DNA from: Pseudomonas alcaliphila JAB1
GTDB lineage: Bacteria; Pseudomonadota; Gammaproteobacteria; Pseudomonadales; Pseudomonadaceae
DNA: 64,000 nt
Direction of reading: 5' to 3'
NCBI RefSeq assembly: GCF_001941865.1
Contig: NZ_CP016162.1
Location: 4,835,501-4,899,500 of the forward strand
Shown: one piece after another, positions 8,452 through 17,382 of the stretch
Layout: every line of letters begins with the position of its first letter
How positions within the stretch are numbered: position 1 is the stretch's first letter
Program-made: the position numbers and the translations under genes
The notes under the pieces: generated by a model
What the model was told of the DNA's origin: nothing
The model's input: only the letters and a program-made list of their open reading frames with translations
Database searches by the model: none

Positions 8452-9764
8452 CCGCGCTCACGCTCCTCGAAGAGTGCCTGGACGAAGGCCTGCGCCTCAA
8501 ACGGGCGCAGGTCATCGATACCCTCACCCACGCCGATATAGCGAATCGGCAGGCCGAACTGCTTGGCCAGGGCGAAGATGACGCCGCCTTTGGCGGTGCC
8601 ATCGAGTTTGGTCAGTGCCAGACCGGTGAGGTTCACGGTCTGGTTGAACTGCTTGGCCTGGTTGATGGCGTTCTGCCCGGTGCCAGCATCGAGGACCAGC
8701 AGCACTTCATGCGGCGCGCTGTCGTCCAGCTTGCCGATCACCCGACGGACCTTCTTCAACTCTTCCATCAGGTTGTCTTTGGTGTGCAAGCGCCCGGCCG
8801 TGTCGGCGATCAGCACGTCGATGCCACGCGACTTGGCGGCCTGCACCGCATCGAAGATCACCGAGGCCGAATCGGCACCGGTGTGCTGAGCGATGACCGC
8901 GATGTTGTTGCGCTCACCCCAGACCTGCAGCTGCTCCACCGCAGCGGCGCGGAAGGTGTCGCCCGCGGCGAGCATGACCTTCTTGCCTTCGAGCTGCAGC
9001 TTCTTGGCCAGCTTGCCGATGGTGGTGGTCTTGCCCACGCCGTTCACGCCTACGACGAGAATCACGTAAGGCTGCCTGGTGGTGTCGATGACCAGCGGCT
9101 GCTCGACCGGCTTGAGCAGGCTGACCAACTCTTCCTGCAGCGCCTTGTACAGCGCGCCGCTGTCGGCGAGTTCCTTGCGCGCCACGCGCTTGGTCAGGTT
9201 GCCGATGATCGCGGTGGTCGCCTCGACGCCAACGTCGGCGGTCAGCAGGCGGGTTTCCAGGTCGTCGAGCAGGTCATCGTCGATGGCCTTCTTGCCGAGG
9301 AACAGGCTGGCCATGCCCTCGCCGAGGCTGGCGCTGGTTTTGGACAGGCCCTGTTTGAGGCGGGCGAAGAAGCTCGGTTTTTCCTGAGTGGCTGGCGCCG
9401 CGACGAGAGCTGGCGCAGCCACGACGGGTGCGGCCTCGACAACAGGCTCGGACACGACCGGCTGCGGTTCAATAACGACAGGGGCGGCTGGTCGTTCGGC
9501 AGCCTGCGGTTCAGGCTGTGGTGCTGGAGCGGACGCGACCTCAGCCACTTCAGGCTCGGCTACCGGCGCGGGCTCAGGCGTCGGCGGCTCGGCAGGCGCC
9601 TGGGTAACAGGTTGCTCGATGGGCGCGGATTGAGTCGACTCGACAGCGGTTTCTGCGGGCTTCTTGCGCCACCAACTGAACAGGGATTTCTTCTCTTCAC
9701 TCATAGGCTGAGCCTGAGTATCGGCCTCAGCCGGTGGATTCTTGTCGTCTTTGGAACCAAACAT
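8448..9764 (-). CDS. ftsY: Signal recognition particle receptor FtsY
   Basis: Receptor for the SRP-ribosome complex; its NG GTPase pairs with Ffh at the inner membrane. The first 150 or so residues are a Pro/Ala/Glu-rich acidic A domain (runs such as [20 protein letters not shown]). The N domain and G domain follow, with [27 protein letters not shown] and [11 protein letters not shown] choose ATG 9764 ([11 protein letters not shown]), the usual Pseudomonas start, over an upstream TTG at 9776. AGAAG lies 4-8 bases before it. It is the first gene of ftsY-ftsE-ftsX. Confidence 0.95.
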   Translation of the reverse strand: MFGSKDDKNPPAEADTQAQPMSEEKKSLFSWWRKKPAETAVESTQSAPIEQPVTQAPAEPPTPEPAPVAEPEVAEVASAPAPQPEPQAAERPAAPVVIEPQPVVSEPVVEAAPVVAAPALVAAPATQEKPSFFARLKQGLSKTSASLGEGMASLFLGKKAIDDDLLDDLETRLLTADVGVEATTAIIGNLTKRVARKELADSGALYKALQEELVSLLKPVEQPLVIDTTRQPYVILVVGVNGVGKTTTIGKLAKKLQLEGKKVMLAAGDTFRAAAVEQLQVWGERNNIAVIAQHTGADSASVIFDAVQAAKSRGIDVLIADTAGRLHTKDNLMEELKKVRRVIGKLDDSAPHEVLLVLDAGTGQNAINQAKQFNQTVNLTGLALTKLDGTAKGGVIFALAKQFGLPIRYIGVGEGIDDLRPFEAQAFVQALFEERERG

Positions 9765-10102
9765 GGGTCTTCTCAAAGGGGCGAGCAGTCATCGCAGGCA
9801 GTCGGTGCCGCGTGCCGCATCCAGAAAAATTCGCTTGCCAGGCATGTCCCGGGGCAACCGCCCGCACGGGCACATCAAAGGGCTTGCGCTGTACGAAACA
9901 GCCCGAGACTTTACCACTTTAGAGCGCTACCGCGCAGCGTTGCAGCCTGCCAGTTTCCTGCCGCTGATCAGGCGCCTGCGGTAATCGCCATCGCCAGCGC
10001 GAGACCCGACAGTAGTGCGCCAAAAACCTATACAAAAGCTGTACAAGCTGATACACAGTTGTCGAACATCTTCCTCAGCTCATCCTTTGCGGGGTTGCAA
10101 AC
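9765..10102. other. Intergenic region between ftsY and the BLUF gene
   Basis: A 338-bp divergent gap. I see no open frame with coding character. The right part holds three phased TRTACA-like hexamers, listed separately. No terminator or REP hairpin is present. Confidence 0.6.
10029..10055 (+). promoter_or_regulatory. Phased TRTACA repeats upstream of the BLUF gene
   Basis: TATACA (10029-10034), TGTACA (10040-10045) and GATACA (10050-10055) are spaced 11 and 10 bp apart, one helical turn, 48-74 bp before the BLUF start. They resemble half-sites for a regulator of the MerR/LitR kind that controls light-response genes in pseudomonads. This is inference. Confidence 0.35.
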
Positions 10103-10537
10103 ATGCTTGTCCGCCTTACCTATGCCAGCCGCGCCAGCCATGGCATGTCTTCACAACTGATCCGCGATATTCTCGAAAGCTCGCAACGCAACAATCCGAC
10201 ACGCGGCCTCACTGGCATCCTGTGCTGTAACGCCGACACCTTTGTTCAAGCACTGGAAGGACCGCGAACGGCCATCAACGCGTTGTACAACCGTTTGGCA
10301 GAGGACAACCGCCACAAGGACCTGACGATTCTCGACTACGAAGAGATCCACGTCCGCCGCTACGCCAGTTGGAGCATGGGCTGGGCCGGCGCCAAGCAGG
10401 CCAACCGAGAACTTTTTCTGAAATACTCCTGCAGCGACCGCCTGGACCCTTTCGGCATGAGCGCCGAACAGGTCAATGGCTTGCTACTGGAACTGTCGGC
10501 AAGCGTGAGCACTATCAGCACCCCGATTATCGACTGA
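10103..10537 (+). CDS. BLUF-domain blue-light sensor
   Basis: A 144-residue stand-alone BLUF protein that binds FAD and senses blue light. All canonical flavin-pocket residues are present at the spacing of the AppA reference: Y7, N31 and Q49, plus W90 and M92 in ASWSMGW. About 45 residues follow the BLUF core, with no output domain, so signalling must occur by protein-protein contact. In P. putida, short BLUF proteins are known to act on MerR-type repressors; no such gene is adjacent here. The gene is flanked by ftsY (divergent) and the M16 operon (same strand, 145-bp gap). Confidence 0.93.
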   Translation: MLVRLTYASRASHGMSSQLIRDILESSQRNNPTRGLTGILCCNADTFVQALEGPRTAINALYNRLAEDNRHKDLTILDYEEIHVRRYASWSMGWAGAKQANRELFLKYSCSDRLDPFGMSAEQVNGLLLELSASVSTISTPIID

Positions 10538-10682
10538 ATCCAATTCGCTGCGACGCAGAACCTAATCGCTTGCGCCGATGTCCCAACGGCGGGCGGTGCC
10601 TCGTAGTATGGATGGGGTATCCTGACGCCCTCTTGTCAACGGCGGTTCGACCGCCTCGACCATCCAACAGGACGACACCTGA

Positions 10683-12050
10683 ATGATTGTCTCTGCACGC
10701 CGCGCCCTCGGTTTGATCATGGGGGTGCTCTGCCTGCCGCTTGCGGCGTTCGCCGCCGCGCCACAGCCAACCCACGAATTTACCCTCGATAACGGCCTCA
10801 AGGTCATAGTCCGCGAGGACCATCGCGCCCCCGTGGTGGTCTCGCAGATCTGGTACAAGGTCGGCTCCAGCTATGAGACGCCCGGTTCCACCGGCCTGTC
10901 CCACGCGCTGGAACACATGATGTTCAAAGGCAGCGGCAAGTTTGGCCCCGGCGAAGCCTCGCGCATCCTGCGCGAACTGGGCGCCGAGGAGAACGCCTTC
11001 ACCAGCGACGACTACACCGCCTACTACCAGGTGCTGGCGCGCGACCGCCTGGGCGTGGCCCTGGAGTTGGAGGCCGACCGCCTGGCCAGCCTGCAGCTGC
11101 CAGCAGACGAGTTCGCCAAGGAAATCGAGGTGATCAAGGAAGAGCGCCGCCTGCGCACCGACGACCGCCCGTCTTCGCTGGCTTACGAGCGCTTCAAGGC
11201 CATGGCCTATCCAGCCAGCGGCTACAGCATCCCCACCATCGGCTGGATGGCCGACCTCGACCGCATGCACATCGACGAACTGCGTGCCTGGCACCAGAAA
11301 TGGTACGCACCGAACAATGCCACCCTGGTGGTGGTCGGTGACGTGACCGTGGATGAGGTCAGGAGCCAGGTGCAGCGCTACTTCGGCGACATTCCGCGCG
11401 GTGAAGTGCCGACCGCCAAACTGCCGCTGGAACTGGCCGCGCCAGGCGAACGCCGCACCACGCTGTACCTCAAGACGCAGTTGCCGAGCCTGATCATGGG
11501 CTTCAACGTACCGGGTCTGGCCACCGCCGAAACGCCGCGCCAGGTCTATGCCCTGCGCCTGGCCGCCGCCCTGCTCGACGGCGGCTACAGCGCACGCCTG
11601 TCCACCCGCCTGGAACGCGGCGAAGAACTCGTCTCGGGCGCCAGCGCCTGGTACAACGCCTTCACCCGTGGCGACAGCCTGTTCATCGTCTCGGCCACGC
11701 CCAACGTGCAAAAAGGCAAGACCCTGGAGCAGGCCGAGGCCGGCCTGTGGCGCGAACTGGAAGAACTGAAGAAAGCCCCGCCGTCCGCCGCCGAACTGGC
11801 CCGCGTACGCGCCCAGGTGATCGCCGGCCTGGTGTTCGAGCGCGACTCGATCACCAGCCAGGCCACCAGCATCGGCCAACTGGAAACCGTCGGCCTGTCC
11901 TGGCAACTGATCGACCAGGAGCTGGCCGAGCTGGAGGCCGTCACCCCGGCCGACATCCAGCAGGCTGCCCGTACTTTCTTCGTCCGCGACCGCCTGAGCG
12001 TCGCCCACGTATTGCCCGAAGAGTCCCGCAATAAGGAGTCCCGCCCATGA
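10683..12050 (+). CDS. M16 family zinc metallopeptidase (catalytic subunit)
   Basis: A 455-residue exported peptidase of the M16 (pitrilysin/processing peptidase) family. It has a signal peptide at residues 1-25 (ending AAFAAAP) and the inverted zinc motif HALEH at 74-78, with the downstream acidic ligand in LELEADRL near residue 150. Substrates are unknown; members degrade peptides in the periplasm. Its stop overlaps the start of the next M16 gene by 4 bp, suggesting a heterodimer with that inactive partner. Confidence 0.92.
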   Translation: MIVSARRALGLIMGVLCLPLAAFAAAPQPTHEFTLDNGLKVIVREDHRAPVVVSQIWYKVGSSYETPGSTGLSHALEHMMFKGSGKFGPGEASRILRELGAEENAFTSDDYTAYYQVLARDRLGVALELEADRLASLQLPADEFAKEIEVIKEERRLRTDDRPSSLAYERFKAMAYPASGYSIPTIGWMADLDRMHIDELRAWHQKWYAPNNATLVVVGDVTVDEVRSQVQRYFGDIPRGEVPTAKLPLELAAPGERRTTLYLKTQLPSLIMGFNVPGLATAETPRQVYALRLAAALLDGGYSARLSTRLERGEELVSGASAWYNAFTRGDSLFIVSATPNVQKGKTLEQAEAGLWRELEELKKAPPSAAELARVRAQVIAGLVFERDSITSQATSIGQLETVGLSWQLIDQELAELEAVTPADIQQAARTFFVRDRLSVAHVLPEESRNKESRP

Positions 12051-13507
12051 AGACTGAGCAACGCCGCCTGGGCCTGCTCGGCCTGATCCTGTCCAGCGCC
12101 CTGGCGCTGGGCGCCTGCGCCAACCTGTCCGACAGCAGCGTGACTGGCGATGCCGCCAAGCTGCAGTCGCTGGCTGCGCTAGACGGCAAGGCGCCAACGC
12201 GCCGCACCCTGGACATCCAGACCTGGCAGACCGCGCAAGGCGCCAAGGTGCTGTTCGTCGAAGCGCACGAGCTGCCGATGTTCGACCTGCGTCTGACCTT
12301 CGCCGCCGGCAGCAGCCATGACGGCGGCGTGCCAGGCCTGGCCACCCTGACCAACGCCATGCTCAACGAAGGCGTACCGGGTAAGGACGTTGGCGCCATC
12401 GCCGCCGGATTCGAGGGGCTCGGTGCCGAGTTCGGCAACGGCGCCTACCGCGACATGGCCGTGGCCAGCCTACGCAGCCTGAGTGCGCAGGAACAACGTG
12501 AGCCGGCACTGACCCTGTTCGCCGAGGTACTGGGCAAGCCCACCTTCCCCGCCGACTCGCTGGCACGGATCAAGAACCAGTTGCTGGCCGGCTTCGAGTT
12601 CCAGAAGCAGAACCCGGGCAAGCTAGCTAGCCTCGAATTGTTCGAGCGCCTGTACGGTCAGCACCCCTACGCTCACCCGAGCGACGGCACGGCGCAATCG
12701 ATCCCGGCCATCACCCGTCAGCAGTTGCAGACTTTCCATGCTCGCGCCTATGCCGCCGGCAATGCGGTGATCGCGCTGGTTGGCGATCTGTCGCGCAGCG
12801 AAGCCGAGGCCATCGCCAATCAGGTATCCGCCGCCCTGCCGCCAGGCCCGGCGCTGGCCAAGATCGCCCAGCCACAAGCGCCCAAGCCTGGTGTCAGCCA
12901 TATCGAGTATCCGTCCAACCAGACCCACCTGATGATCGCCCAGCTCGGCATCGACCGCCGCGACCCGGACTACGCCGCGCTGTACCTGGGCAACCAGATC
13001 TTCGGCGGCGGCGGTTTCGGCACGCGCCTGATGAGCGAAGTGCGCGAGAAGCGCGGCCTGACCTATGGCGTCTACTCCGGCTTCAGCGCCATGCAGGCGC
13101 GTGGCCCGTTCATGATCAACTTGCAGACCCGCGCCGAACTGAGCGAAGGCACCCTGGCGCTGGTCAAGCAACTGCTCGCCGACTACCTGCGTGACGGCCC
13201 CACCCAGCAGGAACTGGACAACGCAAAGCGCGAACTGGCCGGTAGCTTCCCGCTGTCCACCGCGAGCAATGCCGCCATCGTCGGCCAGTTGGCGTCGATG
13301 GGCTTCTACGACCTGCCGCTGAGTTATCTGGACGACTTCATGCGTGACGTGCAAAGCCTGAGCACCGATCAAGTGAAAGCGGCGATGGCCAAACACCTCG
13401 ACCCCGAGGCGCTGGTGGTGGTCACCGCCGGCCCGACGGTGCCGCAAAAAGAGCTGCCGCCGCCCACCGACCGCCCGGCCGAACTGCCCAGCGCGGTGCC
13501 GCACTGA
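12047..13507 (+). CDS. M16 family lipoprotein, catalytically inactive partner
   Basis: A 486-residue protein with a lipoprotein signal (LSSALALGACANL, lipobox LGAC with Cys at residue 23). It has the M16 fold but lacks HxxEH: the corresponding region reads AAGSSHDGGVPGLATLTNAML. It keeps the C-terminal substrate-binding motif REKRGLTYGVYSGF. This matches two-subunit M16 peptidases, in which one subunit carries zinc and the other the R/Y substrate pair. It is translationally coupled to the catalytic gene before it and to rsmD after it (TGATG overlap). Confidence 0.9.
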   Translation: MKTEQRRLGLLGLILSSALALGACANLSDSSVTGDAAKLQSLAALDGKAPTRRTLDIQTWQTAQGAKVLFVEAHELPMFDLRLTFAAGSSHDGGVPGLATLTNAMLNEGVPGKDVGAIAAGFEGLGAEFGNGAYRDMAVASLRSLSAQEQREPALTLFAEVLGKPTFPADSLARIKNQLLAGFEFQKQNPGKLASLELFERLYGQHPYAHPSDGTAQSIPAITRQQLQTFHARAYAAGNAVIALVGDLSRSEAEAIANQVSAALPPGPALAKIAQPQAPKPGVSHIEYPSNQTHLMIAQLGIDRRDPDYAALYLGNQIFGGGGFGTRLMSEVREKRGLTYGVYSGFSAMQARGPFMINLQTRAELSEGTLALVKQLLADYLRDGPTQQELDNAKRELAGSFPLSTASNAAIVGQLASMGFYDLPLSYLDDFMRDVQSLSTDQVKAAMAKHLDPEALVVVTAGPTVPQKELPPPTDRPAELPSAVPH

Positions 13508-14106
13508 TGCGTGGTCGCACACAGCCCAAACCGGCCGCCAAGGCTCACGGCGGCCAGGGTCAATTGCGCATCATCGGCGGGCAGTGGCGTTCGCGGCGCT
13601 TTGCCTTCCCCGACGGTCCGGGCCTGCGCCCGACACCGGATCGGGTGCGTGAGACGCTGTTCAACTGGCTGGCGCCCTATGTCGAGGGTGCCCATGTGCT
13701 AGACCCCTTCGCCGGCAGTGGCGCGCTGCTGCTCGAAGCGCTGTCGCGTGGTGCTGCCAGCGGCCTGGCCTGCGACCTCAACCCGGCCTCGGTGAGCGCC
13801 TTGCGCGGCCACCTGGCGACGCTGCAATGCAGCACGGGCGAGATTCAACTGGGCGACGCCCTGCAACTGCTGGCGCGTCCGGCGCAGCGGCGCTTCGATA
13901 TCGTTCTGCTCGACCCGCCGTTCCACAAGGATCTGCTGCAGGACGCCTGCAACCTGCTGGAAGCTCAGGGCTGGCTGGCCGATGACGCCTGGGTCTATAC
14001 CGAAAGCGAAACCGCGCCCTCAAGCCTGGGCCTGCCCGGCAACTGGCGCCTGCATCGCGAGAAGCACACCGGCCAGGTGCACTACGCGCTGTGGCAGCGT
14101 GGATGA
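13507..14106 (+). CDS. rsmD: 16S rRNA (guanine(966)-N2)-methyltransferase RsmD
   Basis: A SAM-dependent methyltransferase that modifies G966 of 16S rRNA. It has 199 residues with LRIIGGQWRSRRFAFP and LRPTPDRVRETLFNWL, which are diagnostic of RsmD, then the SAM motif VLDPFAGSGALLLEAL and the catalytic DPPF. Its ATG overlaps the stop of the M16 lipoprotein gene, and its own stop overlaps the ATG of the following small membrane protein, so it lies within a tightly coupled four-gene operon. Confidence 0.95.
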   Translation: MRGRTQPKPAAKAHGGQGQLRIIGGQWRSRRFAFPDGPGLRPTPDRVRETLFNWLAPYVEGAHVLDPFAGSGALLLEALSRGAASGLACDLNPASVSALRGHLATLQCSTGEIQLGDALQLLARPAQRRFDIVLLDPPFHKDLLQDACNLLEAQGWLADDAWVYTESETAPSSLGLPGNWRLHREKHTGQVHYALWQRG

Positions 14107-14321
14107 AAGACTTCATCTACGCCCACCTGCCCTACCTGCTGCTGATCGCACTGGCGCTACCGGTATTGCTCAGCCAGCAGGAAATTGCGCTCAACCTGCA
14201 GCGCGCGATACCGCACAATCCCAACGCCGGCATCACAATCAGCCTAGCCAACCAGCGCATTGCCGCCCTGCTGGTTTTGGCCTGGTGCGCCTGGCGCATA
14301 CTGCGCAAGCGTCGGCGCTAA
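14103..14321 (+). CDS. Small two-TM membrane protein
   Basis: A 72-residue protein starting at ATG 14103 within the rsmD stop (ATGA); an upstream in-frame GTG at 14091 is less likely. It has two hydrophobic helices (YLLLIALALPVLL and IAALLVLAWCAWRIL) and a basic tail RKRRR, placing the C-terminus in the cytoplasm. There is no recognised domain. It is conserved at this place in Pseudomonas, last gene of the M16-rsmD operon. Confidence 0.7.
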   Translation: MKDFIYAHLPYLLLIALALPVLLSQQEIALNLQRAIPHNPNAGITISLANQRIAALLVLAWCAWRILRKRRR

Positions 14322-14380
14322 GGCGCCGATATTGCGGCGAACCTAAAGGGGCGAGCACAATCCTCGTAAGTTGGCCTAGC

Positions 14381-14514
14381 GTAGGGCGGACTCAGGAGCG
14401 CCAGCGAACAGTCCGCCAGCCCATGCCAACGTATGCCCCCAAGAAAGCCCGCTCTCTGGCGCCTGTGCCATGAGGTCTCCAGCAACGGCGTACTGCTTCG
14501 CGAGTACGCCCTAC
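14381..14514. repeat. REP doublet (two hairpins, ends GTAGGGCG)
   Basis: This element fills most of the 235-bp gap after the rsmD operon. Its ends are inverted: GTAGGGCGGACT (14381-14392) and AGTACGCCCTAC (14503-14514). It contains two hairpins, GGCGGACT/AGTCCGCC (14385-14417) and GGCGTACT/AGTACGCC (14487-14510). This is the two-hairpin REPIN layout common in pseudomonads. Confidence 0.75.
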
Positions 14515-14556
14515 ATCGAGCCCCCTGAATCCGTGCTGCCGACGACCGAACGCGCC

Positions 14557-15540
14557 ATGACAGCTGACTTTCGCCCCGCCTGGTGGCTCCCCGGCCCGCA
14601 TCTGCAGACGCTGTGGAACCCCTTCTGTCGCAAGCCGCCACAACTGGAGCGGCAGCGCGAGCGGCTGTGGCTGGACGATGGCGATTTTCTCGACCTCGAC
14701 TGGCACGGCCCGCATGACGCCCATGCGCCGTTGGTGCTAGTGCTGCATGGCCTGACCGGCAGCTCCAACTCGCTCTACGTGCTCGGCCTGCAGCAGGTTC
14801 TGGCCGCGCGTGGCTGGGCCAGCGTGGCGCTGAACTGGCGTGGCTGCTCGGGCGAGCCCAACCTGCTGCCGCGCGGCTACCACTCCGGCGCCAGCGAGGA
14901 TCTGGCATCGGCCGTGGCCCACCTGCGCGCGCAACGACCGATGGCGCCGCTATACGCCGTCGGTTATTCGCTGGGCGGCAACGTGCTGCTCAAGTATCTG
15001 GGTGAGAGTGGCGAGCAAAGCCAGCTGCAAGCAGCGGTGGCGGTCTCGGTGCCGTTTCGTCTGGATCAGTGCGCCGACCGCATCGGCCTGGGTTTCTCGC
15101 GGGTGTATCAGGCGCACTTCATGCGTGAGATGGTCGCCTACGTGAACAACAAGCAGCGCCTGTTCGCCGAGAGTGGCCAGGGCGAGCGCCTGTCGGTGCT
15201 GCAGCGCCTGGGCCCGCTGGACGGCATGCGCACCTTCTGGGACTTCGACGGACGCATCACCGCGCCGCTGCACGGTTTCGCCGATGCCCACGACTACTAC
15301 CGCCGCGCCTCCAGCTGTTTCTACCTGGGTGAAATCCGCACACGCACGCTGATCATCCAGGCCGAGGACGACCCCTTCATCTTCCGCCACAGCCTGCCCG
15401 AGGCCAGCGAGCTGGCACCTGGCACCGAGCTCGAGCTGCATGCCAAGGGCGGGCATGTCGGCTTCGTCGAGGGTAGCCCGCGCCGCCCCAGTTACTACCT
15501 GGAGCGGCGCATCCCTTACTGGCTCGGCGAACTCACCTGA
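14557..15540 (+). CDS. YheT-family alpha/beta hydrolase
   Basis: A 327-residue alpha/beta hydrolase of the YheT/EMB8 family. It opens FRPAWWLPGPHLQTLWNPF, diagnostic for the family. It has HGLTGSSNS forming the oxyanion region, the nucleophile elbow GYSLGGN near residue 145, and a late Asp in QAEDDPF and His in KGGHVGFVEG completing the triad. The substrate is unknown; members are esterases or lipases. I choose ATG 14557 because the longer frame from 14470 starts inside the REP doublet. Confidence 0.88.
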   Translation: MTADFRPAWWLPGPHLQTLWNPFCRKPPQLERQRERLWLDDGDFLDLDWHGPHDAHAPLVLVLHGLTGSSNSLYVLGLQQVLAARGWASVALNWRGCSGEPNLLPRGYHSGASEDLASAVAHLRAQRPMAPLYAVGYSLGGNVLLKYLGESGEQSQLQAAVAVSVPFRLDQCADRIGLGFSRVYQAHFMREMVAYVNNKQRLFAESGQGERLSVLQRLGPLDGMRTFWDFDGRITAPLHGFADAHDYYRRASSCFYLGEIRTRTLIIQAEDDPFIFRHSLPEASELAPGTELELHAKGGHVGFVEGSPRRPSYYLERRIPYWLGELT

Positions 15541-15541
15541 G

Positions 15542-16048
15542 TCAACCAGCAGCAGGCTGTTCCGGCATCGCCGAGGAGTGGTGCTTGAGGATTTTCCACT
15601 CGCCATCGACCTTCTGGTAAACGAAGGTGTAGCGCGCCTGGACCTGACGCACCGCATCACCCTGGGTCAGGGCGAAGGTGTAAACCCCCGAATCCACCGC
15701 TGCATCCGGGCCGATCTGGCGAATTTCACGCATGTTGATCGTGCCGACCGGCTTGGCCTGTAAGAAATGGTCGAAATAGTCCTTGATTGCCTCATGGCCT
15801 ACGCGCACCCGATTCGATACCGTGGGCTGCAGCACGCCGTTGTCGGCGTACAAGGCAGCGACCTTGGCCGAGTCGCCAGTCTGCAAGGCGGCGTTCCAGC
15901 GCTCGAACAGGCCGGCGATCTGCTGCTCCTGCGCATTGCTCGGGGCGGTTGCCGTTTCCGTGTAGACATGAGGCGCATCGGCCGCCTGAACCAGCGGCAC
16001 GGACAGGGCAAATACCAGGGCACAGCTGCTGAACAAGGGTTTCAACAT
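15542..16048 (-). CDS. Exported SnoaL-like (SgcJ/EcaC-type) protein
   Basis: A 168-residue protein with a signal peptide (MLKPLFSSCALVFALSVPLVQA) and an NTF2-like domain: IAGLFERWNAALQTGDSAKVAALYADNGVLQPTVSN, then GHEAIKDYFDHFLQ, and a C-terminal TFVYQKVDGEWKILKHHSS strand. This pattern fits the SgcJ/EcaC or CaMKII-association-like family, small cone-shaped domains that bind hydrophobic ligands. The function here is unknown. It is convergent with the hydrolase gene, with stop codons 1 bp apart, and divergent from the sensor kinase gene. Confidence 0.8.
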   Translation of the reverse strand: MLKPLFSSCALVFALSVPLVQAADAPHVYTETATAPSNAQEQQIAGLFERWNAALQTGDSAKVAALYADNGVLQPTVSNRVRVGHEAIKDYFDHFLQAKPVGTINMREIRQIGPDAAVDSGVYTFALTQGDAVRQVQARYTFVYQKVDGEWKILKHHSSAMPEQPAAG

Positions 16049-16212
16049 GGTTGAATCTCCGACTATTGAAAGACGCCACCAGCATGCAGGCCGCCCACCG
16101 CAGACACATCGGCCAGGTGGAGGCGGCGGTCTATGCCAGGTGGCAGATGCCGGACGCGGTTCAATTTATTAGCCTGCGCCGTCGGTTGACGCGCCAAACC
16201 CTGGAGGTCCGG

Positions 16213-17382
16213 ATGCAGCACACCCCACCTGACAGCGTACTGGCCCTGCGCGCCGATTACCGCCAGGCGGAAAGCCGCGCCGCGCGCCTGCGCCTGCTGG
16301 TCGAGAGCGGTCGCACCCTCAATGCGCTACCCGCCGCCGAGAGCGGTGCGCTGGCCCTGCAACGGGCCTGCAGCTTCTGCGCCATGGATGGTGGCGTACT
16401 GCTGCTCAGGCATGCCGATGGCAGCCCGAGCCGCAGCGCCGGTTTCGGCCCTGCCGCCTTGCAACAGCAACTCGCTACTTTGCCCTGGCAAGGCGCCGCC
16501 CAGGTGTTCGCAGCGCCGCTGCCGGAGGTTGCCCTGGCGCTCTGCCTACCCTTGCATGCGGCTTCGGGCGAAGTCTTCGGCGCCCTGCTGCTGGGCAACG
16601 CCAGCGCCATGCGCGGCCCCGACGCGGAAGACCTCGAAGCCTTGCAACTGCTCGCCACCCTGCTCGCAGGGCATCTGCACAACAGCCAGTTGCTGGCCGC
16701 ACTGAGCCTGCGCGAGCGCAGCATGTCAGAGCTGGTACACCAGCAGATGACCGCCCAGGAGGACGAACGCGCACGGGTGGCCTATGACCTGCACGACGGC
16801 CTGGCGCAGACCCTGGCCGGCCTGCATCAGCACCTGCAGGGGTTCGCTCAACATCGCCAACTGAATGACGACTTGCGTGCCGCCCTGGCGCCCATCCTGC
16901 AACTGGCGCAGCGCAGCATGGGCGAGACGCGCCAGGCCATCAGCGGGCTGCGCCCCACCCTGCTGGATGACTTCGGTCTGGCGCCAGCACTGGACCGCGA
17001 ACTCGATCGCCTGCGCAGCATGGGCCGCCAGGTGCAGTGGCTGCGCCGCGATGCCCAGCGCCTGCGCCCGGCGGTGGAGATCGCCCTGTTTCGCATCGGC
17101 CAGGAGGCCATCAACAACATCTGCAAGCACACCGCCAGTGGTGCGGTCAGCCTGGATCTACATCTCGACGACGACACCGCACGGTTGCAGGTGGAGGATC
17201 GCGGCTCCGGCTTCGTCATCACGCAGAAACCAGATCCCGGCGAAGGCGGCATGGGCCTGGTGGCCATGCGCGAACGCTGCCTGCTGCTCGGCGGTCAGTT
17301 CACCTGCCACAGCCAGCCCGGCCAGGGCACCCGCCTGCTAGCCTGCATTCCAAGCGCCCTGGCGGATGAGGAAAGCGCATGA
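16213..17382 (+). CDS. NarX-type sensor histidine kinase with GAF-like domain
   Basis: A cytoplasmic histidine kinase of 389 residues. I choose ATG 16213 because GGAGG lies 6 bases upstream; the frame is open back to 16051 without a ribosome site. The N-terminal half is GAF-like (residues about 20-165). The dimerisation/phosphoacceptor HisKA_3 box is DERARVAYDLHDGLAQTLAGLH (His near residue 194), and the ATPase domain contains QEAINNICKHTASG and DRGSGF. No transmembrane segment is seen, so it senses a cytosolic or diffusible signal. It overlaps the next gene, its cognate regulator, by 4 bp. Confidence 0.9.
   Translation: MQHTPPDSVLALRADYRQAESRAARLRLLVESGRTLNALPAAESGALALQRACSFCAMDGGVLLLRHADGSPSRSAGFGPAALQQQLATLPWQGAAQVFAAPLPEVALALCLPLHAASGEVFGALLLGNASAMRGPDAEDLEALQLLATLLAGHLHNSQLLAALSLRERSMSELVHQQMTAQEDERARVAYDLHDGLAQTLAGLHQHLQGFAQHRQLNDDLRAALAPILQLAQRSMGETRQAISGLRPTLLDDFGLAPALDRELDRLRSMGRQVQWLRRDAQRLRPAVEIALFRIGQEAINNICKHTASGAVSLDLHLDDDTARLQVEDRGSGFVITQKPDPGEGGMGLVAMRERCLLLGGQFTCHSQPGQGTRLLACIPSALADEESA

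Noticed and set aside
14470..14556. Longer start for the YheT-like hydrolase
   Set aside because: It would be encoded by the REP doublet, and the conserved family N-terminus begins at 14557.
14318..14908. 196-codon minus-strand frame over the REP doublet and YheT start
   Set aside because: It is an Arg/Ala-rich shadow frame opposite the hydrolase, with no domain.
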